NCBI RefSeq assembly: GCF_900109295.1
Contig: NZ_FOIZ01000002.1
Span: 1,054,001 to 1,118,000 of the forward strand
DNA length: 64,000 bases
Origin: Cognatiyoonia koreensis
GTDB taxonomy: Bacteria > Pseudomonadota > Alphaproteobacteria > Rhodobacterales > Rhodobacteraceae
Direction of reading: 5' to 3'
Shown here: positions 17,356-25,587 of the stretch, in pieces
Position numbering within the stretch: position 1 is the stretch's first letter
Layout: every line of letters starts with the position of its first letter
Translations under genes and position numbers: made by a program
The notes under the pieces: generated by a model
Databases searched by the model: none
What the model was told of the DNA's origin: nothing
What the model saw: the letters and a program-made list of their open reading frames with translations, nothing else

Positions 17356-18582
17356 TCAGTAGTTCCAAAGCGTTCCGTCTTCGAGCCGCACGACGGGATG
17401 GCTGCCGGGCTTGTATTCGTATCTCGCGGCCTCGCGTTCGTCGAAGTCGACGCCATGTCCCGGGGCGTCGCTGACGTAAACCATGCCGTCGCGCATCACA
17501 TGATCCGATGGGAAAAGTGCGTCGCAGGCGGGTGTGCCCAGCACAAGGTATTCCTGTATTCCAAAGTTGGGTGCCCAGGCGTTCAGGTGGTGTTGTGCGG
17601 CCATCGAGATCGGGGAATGGCTGGGCGCACCATGAAAACCGGTACGCACGTTGTGCATACCCGCAAGGTCGATGATCCGTTTTACATGGGTGATTCCGCC
17701 CGCATAGGTCACCGCGACGCGGATAAAGTCGATCAGTTCTTCTTGGATCAGCTTGTTGCATTCCCAGATTGAATTGAAGACCTCTCCAATGGCAATGGGT
17801 GTCGTTGAGTGCTGACGGATCAGCCGCAGCGCGGCCTGATCTTCTGCCGGTGTCGGATCTTCCAGCCAATAAAGCCCGATTGGTTCGACCGCTTTTGCAA
17901 ATGCGGCGGCCTCACGTGGCAGCAGGCGGTGATGGACGTCATGCAGCACTTTCAGGTCCGGCCCGAATCTGTCCCGGATGTCAGCCAAAGCACCGGGCAT
18001 GAAGCGCATATATCGGTCTGTATCCCAGATTTCCGTCTTGGGAATGATACCGCTGAAGTCAGTGATGAAATCCCCTTCGGTCCCTTTCTTGTCGGGGACT
18101 GCGTAACTTGCCGTCGGCATGCCCGGGATACCGCATTGCACGCGAACCGCCTTGTAACCTTGGGCAACATAGGACGCGATCGACTCCATCAGATCGGGCA
18201 GGTCCGCCCCTGTCGCATGGGCGTAAACGATTGCACCGTCTCGGCTTTTGCCGCCGAAAAGCTGATAAAGCGGCATGTTCGCCAGCTTGCCCTTGATGTC
18301 CCAGAGTGCAGTGTCGATGGCCCCGAAGGCAGCCATCGCAATCGGACCTTTGCGGAAATACGCGCCGCGATAGAAGAACTGCCAGATGTCTTCACTGTTA
18401 CGCGGGTCCATCCCGATCAGGTTTGGGATTAGGTAGTCCTGCAAATAGGCCGCCGGAAGCGTTTCTCGGTTGTTCAGCGTCGCATCGCCGAGACCATAAA
18501 TCCCTTGATCGGTCATGATCTTGAGCGTCACGTAGTTCTTGCCGGGGCCCCCGACGAAGACTTTTGCATCAGTGATCTTCAT
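17356..18582 (-). CDS. manD: D-mannonate dehydratase (ManD/RspA type, enolase superfamily)
   Basis: The 408-residue protein starts MKITDAKVFVGGPGKNYVTLKI and has the enolase-superfamily metal ligands in VLHDVHHRL (Asp), EDPTPAED (Glu) and AIGEVFNSIW (Glu), with the HGAPSHSPISMAAQ loop of the ManD subgroup. High-activity ManD enzymes dehydrate D-mannonate to 2-keto-3-deoxy-D-gluconate (KDG); low-activity members have uncertain roles. Its position in an island with a KDG kinase and alginate genes favours true mannonate dehydration, feeding KDG. It is transcribed leftward with the MATE and gntR genes; a GAGG precedes the ATG. Confidence 0.87.
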   Translation of the reverse strand: MKITDAKVFVGGPGKNYVTLKIMTDQGIYGLGDATLNNRETLPAAYLQDYLIPNLIGMDPRNSEDIWQFFYRGAYFRKGPIAMAAFGAIDTALWDIKGKLANMPLYQLFGGKSRDGAIVYAHATGADLPDLMESIASYVAQGYKAVRVQCGIPGMPTASYAVPDKKGTEGDFITDFSGIIPKTEIWDTDRYMRFMPGALADIRDRFGPDLKVLHDVHHRLLPREAAAFAKAVEPIGLYWLEDPTPAEDQAALRLIRQHSTTPIAIGEVFNSIWECNKLIQEELIDFIRVAVTYAGGITHVKRIIDLAGMHNVRTGFHGAPSHSPISMAAQHHLNAWAPNFGIQEYLVLGTPACDALFPSDHVMRDGMVYVSDAPGHGVDFDEREAARYEYKPGSHPVVRLEDGTLWNY

Positions 18583-18642
18583 GTTGTTGGTCCTCTTGCA
18601 ATAGCATCCCGGTTTTCCAGTTTATCGCGCCGCCGCACTAGA

Positions 18643-20016
18643 TCATGCCGCAACGTCAGACCGTTTCCAATCACCGCGCCATAGGCGGCGATGGAACGCG
18701 GGAAATTTCAGCACTTCTTCCCAAAGGAACAGGGACAGAATCCAGAAGGCAGACAGATCGAAATAGAGTACGAACAAGGCTGTTGCCGGAACGCGGAACG
18801 CCCATTGCGACCAGACAAAGATGTGCATGACATAGACGGTGTCACCCGCCGCGCGCAGCGTGTTGCCGCAGATCGCGTTTGTGGCGCGCGGAAACTGAAT
18901 GATCAGAAGGATCGGCAAAAACCCGAAAAGAATCGCGCGTGTCTCTGCTTCGAGTTCTGGGTAGATCCAGTTGAGTGATAGGCACATCGCCAGAAAGACG
19001 CATGCGACGACACCTGCGGCCACGAACGCCCCTTTCCAGGCTTGCGACAGGAACCGGTCCAGAACGGCTTCGGGTGTGCGCTTGCCCAAGAGCTGGGCCA
19101 CCAGAATACCGGTGGCCTGTGTCCATTGCATTGCGACCTGTCCGGCCAGCAGGTTCCATGGCGCAATCAGTGTCAGGGCTGCGAAGTCATTCAATGCCAT
19201 CTTCGCATAGATGAGCGAGCAGACATGCGTTGAAAGCGTCGCGCTGACGAATGTGGCGGCGATCGGCAATGCAAAGCGAAGGTGCCGTTTGACCGTTAGC
19301 AGGAACGTTGTGTGATGCCAGCCGGCGACGCGGCGCAGATGTCCGTTGGTGCGCAACAGCAGGATGGACCAGAACAGCGTCTGCACGGTGATTGCGACAG
19401 CACTCCCCAGTGCGGCACCCGCGACGCCAAGCTCTGGAAACCCCCAAAGTCCATGGATCAACGCGATGCTGCTAAGCACATTGATCGGCACAGACAACAG
19501 GTAGCCGTAGAGTGGTAGTTTGCTTCGGCTGCACCCGTTGAAGAAGCTGGCAATACACTGCCCGATCGCTTCGCCAAGGATGACGATGGTGAAGATGGAA
19601 AGATAAGTCTGGGCCTGATCCGCGATTTCTTGTGACGGGGCCAGCGCCGCGATCAACGTGCCGCCCCATATCAGGATCAGGGCGACCCCGATAATCCCGA
19701 TGGACAGGCTGACAGCCAGACCGGACGCGAGCACCGATTTCAGAAACACCTGATCGCCGCCACCAAATGCCTGGGCCGTGCGGATTTGCATCGCGTGGGA
19801 AAAGGCAAAGATCACACCCAGGACGATCCCGCCAAGCGCTGCCGCCAATCCCATCGCGGCCAGTGCACCCTCGCCAAGGCTGGATAGCAGGAAACCGTCG
19901 ATCACTACCGTGCCGTGCAGGAATAGCGCCTTGAGTGTCATTGGCCATGCAAGCGAAAATATCTGACGCGCGCCCGGTGCAGGCGTTGACGCGGTGTGCG
20001 CTGTATTTGCTTGCAT
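18643..20016 (-). CDS. MATE-family multidrug/metabolite transporter
   Basis: The 457-residue protein has twelve predicted membrane helices in two six-helix halves and the MATE N-terminal pattern FSLAWPMTLKALFLHGTVVIDGF. The second half contains FALPIAATFVSATLS. MATE proteins use Na+ or H+ gradients to extrude cationic or organic solutes. It lies between manD and gntR in one leftward run. An exporter within a uronate-use island is unusual; it might expel a by-product such as a toxic keto-uronate or work on an unrelated compound. The substrate cannot be assigned. Confidence 0.85.
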   Translation of the reverse strand: MQANTAHTASTPAPGARQIFSLAWPMTLKALFLHGTVVIDGFLLSSLGEGALAAMGLAAALGGIVLGVIFAFSHAMQIRTAQAFGGGDQVFLKSVLASGLAVSLSIGIIGVALILIWGGTLIAALAPSQEIADQAQTYLSIFTIVILGEAIGQCIASFFNGCSRSKLPLYGYLLSVPINVLSSIALIHGLWGFPELGVAGAALGSAVAITVQTLFWSILLLRTNGHLRRVAGWHHTTFLLTVKRHLRFALPIAATFVSATLSTHVCSLIYAKMALNDFAALTLIAPWNLLAGQVAMQWTQATGILVAQLLGKRTPEAVLDRFLSQAWKGAFVAAGVVACVFLAMCLSLNWIYPELEAETRAILFGFLPILLIIQFPRATNAICGNTLRAAGDTVYVMHIFVWSQWAFRVPATALFVLYFDLSAFWILSLFLWEEVLKFPAFHRRLWRGDWKRSDVAA

Positions 20017-20083
20017 GGGCTACTTTCGTTTCACGAAGCGCAAGGTGTGCTGTTGGGTGTGGCTGGAAACAGCCGTTGCGACG

Positions 20084-20776
20084 TCAGTCGTCAGCACGCT
20101 CGAAATAGTAGGCGTTTGACGCTCTGATCCGCTTGATCGTTTCATCAAGGCGCGACAGATGCTTTGTTCCAGCTGCAATTGCGGCATTGGCATCATGCGA
20201 TTTGACGGCATCAGCAATGGCGCGGTGATCATCAAGAAGCACCGGAATCCGCTGCTCCTTGGACAGGCCCAACATGCACAAGCGGTCCACTTTGGCCTTT
20301 TCTTCCATGATCACTTCAAACGCGTAATCGACGCCAGCGATCTTGCAGAGTGTTTTGTGAAATTCGTAATCAAGCTGACCGAATGCTTCGACATCCGTTG
20401 CGTCTACGGCAGCTTCCTGTTGCGTCAGTGACTTGTCCAGCAGAGAGGCACCAGCGTCATCGCATTCGCGCGCAGCGCGTAGCAATACTTCCTTTTCGAT
20501 GGCGGCACGGACAAACCGCGCTTTTTCGATCTGGCGCATGGAAAATCGCCGCACTTCCGTGGCGCGCTGCGGGCGGATGAGCAGTAGATCAAGGTTCGCC
20601 AACCGGCTGAAAGCGTCCCGGACAGGCTGGCGCGATACACCGAACTGTGCCGCAATTTCAGCCTCGGATATCCTGTCCCCCGGTTTCAACTGGAGTGATG
20701 AAATCTGCTCGAACAGATAATCGAACACGTCATCAACAGACGTGCGTCGTTCAGTAACTGCAGGTGCATGATCCAT
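20084..20776 (-). CDS. GntR-family regulator, FadR subfamily (likely regulator of the uronate island)
   Basis: The 230-residue protein has an N-terminal winged helix (residues about 12-80; QLKPGDRISEAEIAAQFGVSRQPVRDAFSRL) and a C-terminal FCD effector domain. The FCD metal ligands are visible as DYEFHKTL, DDHRAIADAV and GTKHLSRLD. Relatives include UxuR and other uronate regulators. It is divergent from the ABC importer operon, and the 158-base gap contains two copies of ACTAGTATAC, which are good operator candidates. It probably represses the island until a uronate or KDG-type inducer binds; the effector is inferred. Confidence 0.88.
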   Translation of the reverse strand: MDHAPAVTERRTSVDDVFDYLFEQISSLQLKPGDRISEAEIAAQFGVSRQPVRDAFSRLANLDLLLIRPQRATEVRRFSMRQIEKARFVRAAIEKEVLLRAARECDDAGASLLDKSLTQQEAAVDATDVEAFGQLDYEFHKTLCKIAGVDYAFEVIMEEKAKVDRLCMLGLSKEQRIPVLLDDHRAIADAVKSHDANAAIAAGTKHLSRLDETIKRIRASNAYYFERADD

Positions 20777-20827
20777 GCGGGCGCTCCTTTTGAGCTGACA
20801 CTAACATCTCACCTAACAAGAATTCAA

Positions 20828-20872
20828 ACTAGTATACAAGACTAGCAGCCTAGTTTTTTTACTAGTATACCT
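20828..20872. promoter_or_regulatory. Two ACTAGTATAC operator candidates in the gntR/ABC-importer gap
   Basis: ACTAGTATACAA (20828-20839) and ACTAGTATACCT (20861-20872) repeat the same 10 bases 33 bases apart, about three helical turns. The GTATAC core is palindromic and resembles the core of known uronate GntR operators. A CTAG inverted pair (20842-20845, 20850-20853) and a T-run lie between them. Confidence 0.6.
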
Positions 20873-20934
20873 GTTTGAGGGAGCGATTCGGCGCGAACAT
20901 CAACCGAAGGCCCGAAACGCCATGGGAGGGGACA

Positions 20935-22011
20935 ATGGCCGGTGTGAATCTTAGCGGGATCGTCAAGTCTTACGGCGCTTTGCAGGTTGTTCACGGGATC
21001 GATCTCGACGTTTCCGAAAAGGAATTCGTAGTGCTCGTCGGCCCGTCCGGTTGCGGTAAATCCACGACTTTGCGGATGATCGCGGGGCTGGAAGAAATCA
21101 CAGCTGGTGAATTGACCATTGATGGTCGCCGCATGAACCGCATCGCCCCGAAAGACCGGGACGTGGCGATGGTGTTCCAGAACTACGCTCTTTATCCCCA
21201 TTTGAATGTTGCAGACAATATGGCCTTCGGGCTGCGTATCCGCAAAATGCCGAAGGCCGAAATCAAGACGACCATCGATGATGTCGCTGAAATTCTTGGC
21301 CTGACCCCATATCTTGAACGTCGCCCCGCCGATTTGTCGGGTGGGCAGCGCCAGCGTGTTGCCATGGGCCGCGCCATCGTGCGCCACCCCAAAGTGTTCC
21401 TGTTTGACGAACCGCTGTCCAACCTTGATGCCAAGCTGCGCACGCAGATGCGCGCCGAGATCAAGCGCCTGCACAACCGTTTGGGTGTGACATCCATCTA
21501 CGTAACCCACGATCAGGTCGAGGCCATGACGCTTGCTGATCGGATTGTGGTCATGAATGACGGAAATATCGAACAGGTCGGGACCCCGATGGAACTGTTC
21601 AACAACCCTGCCAACACCTTTGTCGCCGGCTTCCTTGGCTCTCCTCCGATGAACCAGATGAAGGGAAAGCTGACCGAGACCGGTGCGCGGATCGGTGATG
21701 CGGAAATCAAGATCGACAGTTCCAGTGCCGGGCATGCAGGGCGTGACGTTATCGTGGGTATCCGCCCCGAACACGTGACCCTGACGGCCGAAAACCAGTC
21801 ATCTGCACTTCCCATTGCGCTTGATCTGGTCGAGCCGCTGGGCTCTGAAGCTTTGCTGCACGCGCGGCACGGGGAATACGAGCTTGTCTTCAAGGCCGAT
21901 ACCAATGGCGACATCGCGCATTTATCGGGTGTTGGCGCGGTACATGTGCCCTCGCATCTGGTGAAACTGTTCGATGCGGAAACCGGTCGTGCGCTGAACC
22001 TGGGGGGTTAG
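20935..22011 (+). CDS. ABC importer ATPase, MalK/UgpC/AlgS type
   Basis: The 358-residue protein has Walker A GPSGCGKST, the Q-loop VFQNYALYPH, ABC signature LSGGQRQRVAMGRAI, Walker B VFLFDEPLSNLDAKLR and H-loop VTHDQVEAMTLADR. A C-terminal TOBE/OB domain (about residues 235-358) is usual in sugar-import ATPases. It energises uptake with the two permeases that follow. The start at 20935 is set by the GGGAGGGG ribosome site; a frame extension to 20875 is ignored. It is the first gene of the rightward operon under the GntR sites. By context it is the AlgS counterpart. Confidence 0.9.
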   Translation: MAGVNLSGIVKSYGALQVVHGIDLDVSEKEFVVLVGPSGCGKSTTLRMIAGLEEITAGELTIDGRRMNRIAPKDRDVAMVFQNYALYPHLNVADNMAFGLRIRKMPKAEIKTTIDDVAEILGLTPYLERRPADLSGGQRQRVAMGRAIVRHPKVFLFDEPLSNLDAKLRTQMRAEIKRLHNRLGVTSIYVTHDQVEAMTLADRIVVMNDGNIEQVGTPMELFNNPANTFVAGFLGSPPMNQMKGKLTETGARIGDAEIKIDSSSAGHAGRDVIVGIRPEHVTLTAENQSSALPIALDLVEPLGSEALLHARHGEYELVFKADTNGDIAHLSGVGAVHVPSHLVKLFDAETGRALNLGG

Positions 22012-22015
22012 GACC

Positions 22016-23029
22016 ATGTCAGATCGCAATTCCGACGTTGGCGGCATCCCCATAGAAGAAGTCGTTGTCGAAGCTTCAGAAGCGCTGCGCGACCGTCGCC
22101 AGACCCGCACGCCTGACAGTTCCTGGGTCCGCACGTTGGACCATTTCAAGCGGGAATGGCAGATCTACGTGATGCTTCTGCCGACGATCATCTGGTTTAT
22201 CGTCTTCCTTTACAAGCCGATGTACGGCTTGCAGATCGCCTTTAAGGACTATTCGATCTTCCGTGGTGTTGCAGGCAGCCCGTGGGTCGGCTGGGACCAT
22301 TTCCAGACGCTATTTTCGAATGACCAATTCCTGCGGGCTGTCAGAAACACGATCACCATCAGCTTTTACAATCTGCTGTTCGGCTTCCCTGCGCCGATCA
22401 TCCTTGCATTGATGTTCAATGAAATCATGCACGCGACTTACAAGCGGACGGCGCAGACGATTGTTTATCTGCCGCACTTCATTTCATCGGTCATTATCGC
22501 AGGTATCGTCATCACTGCTTTCTCGCCGACTGCGGGCATTATCAACACCTTCATCGGGTGGCTAGGCTTCGAGCCGGTGTATTTTCTGACCCAGCCTGAT
22601 TGGTTCCGTCCGATCTTTGTCGGGACCGGTATCTGGCAAGAAGCGGGCTTTGGTTCCATCGTTTTCCTTGCAGCGATCGCAGGGGTCAATCCATCGCTTT
22701 ATGAAAGTGCTGTGGTTGATGGCGCGAACCGCTGGCAGATGATGTGGAAAATCACCATTCCGTCGATCCTGCCGACCATCCTGATCATGCTGATCATCCG
22801 CATCGGCAACGTGATGGAAGTATCGTTCGAACTGGTCATTCTGCTTTACCAGCCTGCGACCTACGAAACCGCCGATGTCGTGAATACATGGGTCTATCGG
22901 CAGGGTCTTCAGTCCGGTCAGTATGACCTTGCCGCTGCCGCGGGCCTGTTCAACGCCGCTGTCGCCTTTGTTCTGGTGATGACCGCGAATACTCTGTCGC
23001 GCCGCTACTCGCGCACATCGCTTTGGTAG
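22016..23029 (+). CDS. ABC importer permease 1 (LplB/AlgM1-like)
   Basis: The 337-residue protein has a charged N-terminal tail of about 45 residues, then six membrane helices. The EAA loop that docks to the ATPase is seen as ESAVVDGANRWQMMWKITIPSILPT. The segment WQIYVMLLPTIIWFIVFLYKPMYGLQIAFKDY is typical of the LplB group, used for oligosaccharides and uronate polymers. It starts four bases after the ATPase stop. Together with the next gene it forms the transmembrane channel, matching AlgM1 of the Sphingomonas alginate importer by context and length. Confidence 0.88.
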   Translation: MSDRNSDVGGIPIEEVVVEASEALRDRRQTRTPDSSWVRTLDHFKREWQIYVMLLPTIIWFIVFLYKPMYGLQIAFKDYSIFRGVAGSPWVGWDHFQTLFSNDQFLRAVRNTITISFYNLLFGFPAPIILALMFNEIMHATYKRTAQTIVYLPHFISSVIIAGIVITAFSPTAGIINTFIGWLGFEPVYFLTQPDWFRPIFVGTGIWQEAGFGSIVFLAAIAGVNPSLYESAVVDGANRWQMMWKITIPSILPTILIMLIIRIGNVMEVSFELVILLYQPATYETADVVNTWVYRQGLQSGQYDLAAAAGLFNAAVAFVLVMTANTLSRRYSRTSLW

Positions 23030-23042
23030 GGGGATCACGCAG

Positions 23043-23924
23043 ATGATGAACTGGAACCTTTATTCGCGCGGCGACAAGTTCTTTGCCATCGTGGTTTCCG
23101 TCCTGATCGGGATGTTTACGGTCGCCACACTTTATCCGTTCATCTACATCGCGGCGGTGTCGTTCAGCTCGGGTTTTGCGGCACAGGCCGGCAAAGTCGT
23201 GTTTACGCCGATCGACACGACGGTAGAGGCCTATGGCTATATTCTGAAGGATCCGCAGTTCTGGATTTCGTATCGCAATACGTTCATCTACACGATCGGC
23301 GGCACGTTGATGAGCCTCGCGTTCATTATCCCCGGGGCCTATGCGCTGTCGCGTCCGCAGCTGAAGGGGCGGCGGTTCTTCAACCTCTTCATCGCCTTTA
23401 CGATGTGGTTCAACGCGGGCCTGATCCCGTTCTTTCTGAACATGCGCGACCTTGGCCTGCTGGACAGTATGTTCGGCATCATCCTTGCCTTTGCAGTCAA
23501 CGCCTTCAATATCATCCTGCTGCGCAATTTCTTCGAAGCCATTCCGCAAAGTTTTGAAGAAGCTGCACGCATGGACGGGGCAAATGATTTCCAGGTGCTT
23601 TGGAAGGTGTATGTCCCGCTGTCCAAGCCCGCGATCGCGACAATCACCCTGTTCTGTATCGTCTCACGCTGGAACGGGTTCTTCTGGGCGATGGTCCTGC
23701 TGCAATCGGAAGAAAAAATTCCGTTGCAGGTGTTCCTGCGCCATACGATTTCGAACCTCAGCGACGATGACGAATTCGCCATCGTCCAGACCGCAGCAGG
23801 GTTCAGCGCCGAAACAGTCACGGCGGCGATTATTGTCTGTTCGATCATCCCCGTGCTGATCGTCTACCCGTTCATCCAAAAGTACTTCGAGAAAGGCATT
23901 CTCCTTGGAGGTGTCAAAGAATGA
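23043..23924 (+). CDS. ABC importer permease 2 (LplC/YtcP/AlgM2-like)
   Basis: The 293-residue protein has six membrane helices and the EAA loop EAARMDGANDFQVLWKVYVPLSKP. The first helix VVSVLIGMFTVATLYPFIYIAAVSFS and its length fit the CUT1 permease group that pairs with LplB-type partners. The known AlgM2 has the same size. It starts 13 bases after permease 1; its stop overlaps an ATG that opens a frame into the binding protein. The function is the second half of the import channel for alginate-type oligosaccharides, by context. Confidence 0.88.
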   Translation: MMNWNLYSRGDKFFAIVVSVLIGMFTVATLYPFIYIAAVSFSSGFAAQAGKVVFTPIDTTVEAYGYILKDPQFWISYRNTFIYTIGGTLMSLAFIIPGAYALSRPQLKGRRFFNLFIAFTMWFNAGLIPFFLNMRDLGLLDSMFGIILAFAVNAFNIILLRNFFEAIPQSFEEAARMDGANDFQVLWKVYVPLSKPAIATITLFCIVSRWNGFFWAMVLLQSEEKIPLQVFLRHTISNLSDDDEFAIVQTAAGFSAETVTAAIIVCSIIPVLIVYPFIQKYFEKGILLGGVKE

Positions 23925-23947
23925 AAACGCAAATGGGAGGAAATCTA

Positions 23948-25510
23948 ATGCGTAAACTTAGCCTAACGGCGGCCCTGCTTGTCGGGAGTGCGATATCAAC
24001 TCCGGCATTCGCGGACGGCCATCTGCGTATCGTAGAAGAACCGCTGGAATTGACGATCCAGATGAACCACCGCGCATATCCGATCTACGAAGAAGACTGG
24101 CCAGTCGAGCAAGCCGCCCGCGAAATGACCGGTATCCATCTTGTTGACGTGACCGTCGGTGCGAATATGCGCACAGACTCCGAAAATACTGGTAACACAG
24201 AAGCGCTGAACCTGATGCTTGCGTCTGGTGCAATTCCGGACATCGTCGGATCCAGCCGGATTAAGGATTTCGTCAACCAATACGGACCCGAGGGTGCCTT
24301 TGTGCCGTTGAACGATCTGATCGCGGAACATGCACCCAATATTGCGGCCTATTACGCCGAACGGCCTGAGATCGCCGCCGCCGTCAAAGCAGCTGACGGC
24401 CAGATGTATTACGTGCCCTATCTGCCAGATGGCAAATACGGCCGTGCCTACTGGATCCGCACGGACTGGCTCGATGCGCTTGGACTGGAAGTGCCGACAA
24501 CGGTTGAGGAATACGAAGCTGTTCTGCGTGCATTCAAGACACAGGACCCCAACGGTAACGGCGAGGCTGACGAAGTGCCATTCTTTGCACGTCAGTGGCC
24601 AGAGCTGATCCGTCTTGTCACGCTCTGGGACGGTCGCGCGCACGGATCGGACACCTACCATGACTTCCTTGTTGAAGACGGCACGATCAGCCACGGCTAT
24701 ATCGGCGAAGGCTATCGCGATGGTATCAGCAATCTGGCCCGGTGGTACGCTGACGGTCTGATTGATGCAGAAGTCTTTACGCGCGGTTCGTCTGCACGGG
24801 ACTTTCTGCTGTCCGAAAACCTTGGCGGGGCGACCCACGACTGGTTCGCGTCCACTGGTGGTTATAACAGCCTGTCTTCTGAAATCGACGGATTCAAGTT
24901 CGAAGCAATGGTTCCGCCTGCCTCCGTGGGTGGCAACCAGATCGAAGAACACCGTCGTATCCTTGTAAAGCCGGACGGCTGGGCGATTGGCCACACCAAC
25001 GAAAACCCTGTCGAGACAATCAAGTACTTTGACTTCTGGTTCACCGAGGAAGGCCGCCGTTTGGCAAACTTCGGCGTCGAAGGAATGCACTACGAGATGA
25101 TCGACGGTAAGCCGATCTTCACGCAGGAATTCCTGGATCAGGGCCCGGTTAACCGGTCTCTTTATCAGGTCGGTGCCCAACTTCAGGGCCGTGGCTATTT
25201 CCAGGACTACAACTATGAAATCCAGTGGACGAACGAATTTGCGCTGGCCGGGATCGACCTCTACGAACAGGGAGACTATCTGATCCCCGATTTCCTTGGC
25301 GTGGCCTTCACGGCCGAAGAACAGGAAGTCTATGACCGGACCTGGGGTTCTATCCGCGACTACATGCTGGAACGTCAGCAAGGTTGGATCCTTGGCAATG
25401 GAGACGTCATGGAAGACTGGGATGCCTACCTTGCCCAGCTGGACGAAATGGGCCTGCAGGAACTGCTTGGGGTTATGCAATCCGCGTATGACCGTCAGTA
25501 CGGCGGCTGA
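23948..25510 (+). CDS. Extracellular solute-binding protein, AlgQ/LipO-like (alginate oligosaccharide binding)
   Basis: The 520-residue protein has a signal peptide (MRKLSLTAALLVGSAISTPAFA). It contains DPNGNGEADE at residues 200-209, which matches the EF-hand-like calcium loop (Asp, Asn, Asn, x, Asp, Glu) of the AlgQ1/AlgQ2 alginate-binding proteins. The large size, compared with about 400 for ordinary sugar binders, also fits AlgQ. It would capture oligoalginate in the periplasm for the preceding permeases. The start uses GGGAGGAAA before the ATG at 23948; an earlier ATG overlapping the permease stop lacks signal-peptide logic. A strong hairpin follows the stop. Confidence 0.85.
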   Translation: MRKLSLTAALLVGSAISTPAFADGHLRIVEEPLELTIQMNHRAYPIYEEDWPVEQAAREMTGIHLVDVTVGANMRTDSENTGNTEALNLMLASGAIPDIVGSSRIKDFVNQYGPEGAFVPLNDLIAEHAPNIAAYYAERPEIAAAVKAADGQMYYVPYLPDGKYGRAYWIRTDWLDALGLEVPTTVEEYEAVLRAFKTQDPNGNGEADEVPFFARQWPELIRLVTLWDGRAHGSDTYHDFLVEDGTISHGYIGEGYRDGISNLARWYADGLIDAEVFTRGSSARDFLLSENLGGATHDWFASTGGYNSLSSEIDGFKFEAMVPPASVGGNQIEEHRRILVKPDGWAIGHTNENPVETIKYFDFWFTEEGRRLANFGVEGMHYEMIDGKPIFTQEFLDQGPVNRSLYQVGAQLQGRGYFQDYNYEIQWTNEFALAGIDLYEQGDYLIPDFLGVAFTAEEQEVYDRTWGSIRDYMLERQQGWILGNGDVMEDWDAYLAQLDEMGLQELLGVMQSAYDRQYGG

Positions 25511-25521
25511 TATTCCACTCG

Positions 25522-25554
25522 TTCGGGGCGGCGATAGGTGCCGCCCCGAACCTT
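25522..25554 (+). terminator. Strong hairpin between the binding protein and lyase genes
   Basis: TTCGGGGCGGC (25522-25532) and GCCGCCCCGAA (25540-25550) pair perfectly around a 7-base loop, then CCTTTT follows. In binding-protein operons such a hairpin commonly limits read-through or protects the upstream transcript, raising the binding protein over the downstream enzymes. Confidence 0.75.
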
Positions 25555-25587
25555 TTACTCTCTCATTTCGAACGGGATCCCTCCACG

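Noticed and set aside
23996-25480. A 494-codon open frame antisense to the binding protein gene.
   Set aside because: It mirrors the codon pattern of the well-supported plus-strand gene, has no recognisable domain or ribosome site, and the translated protein looks random.
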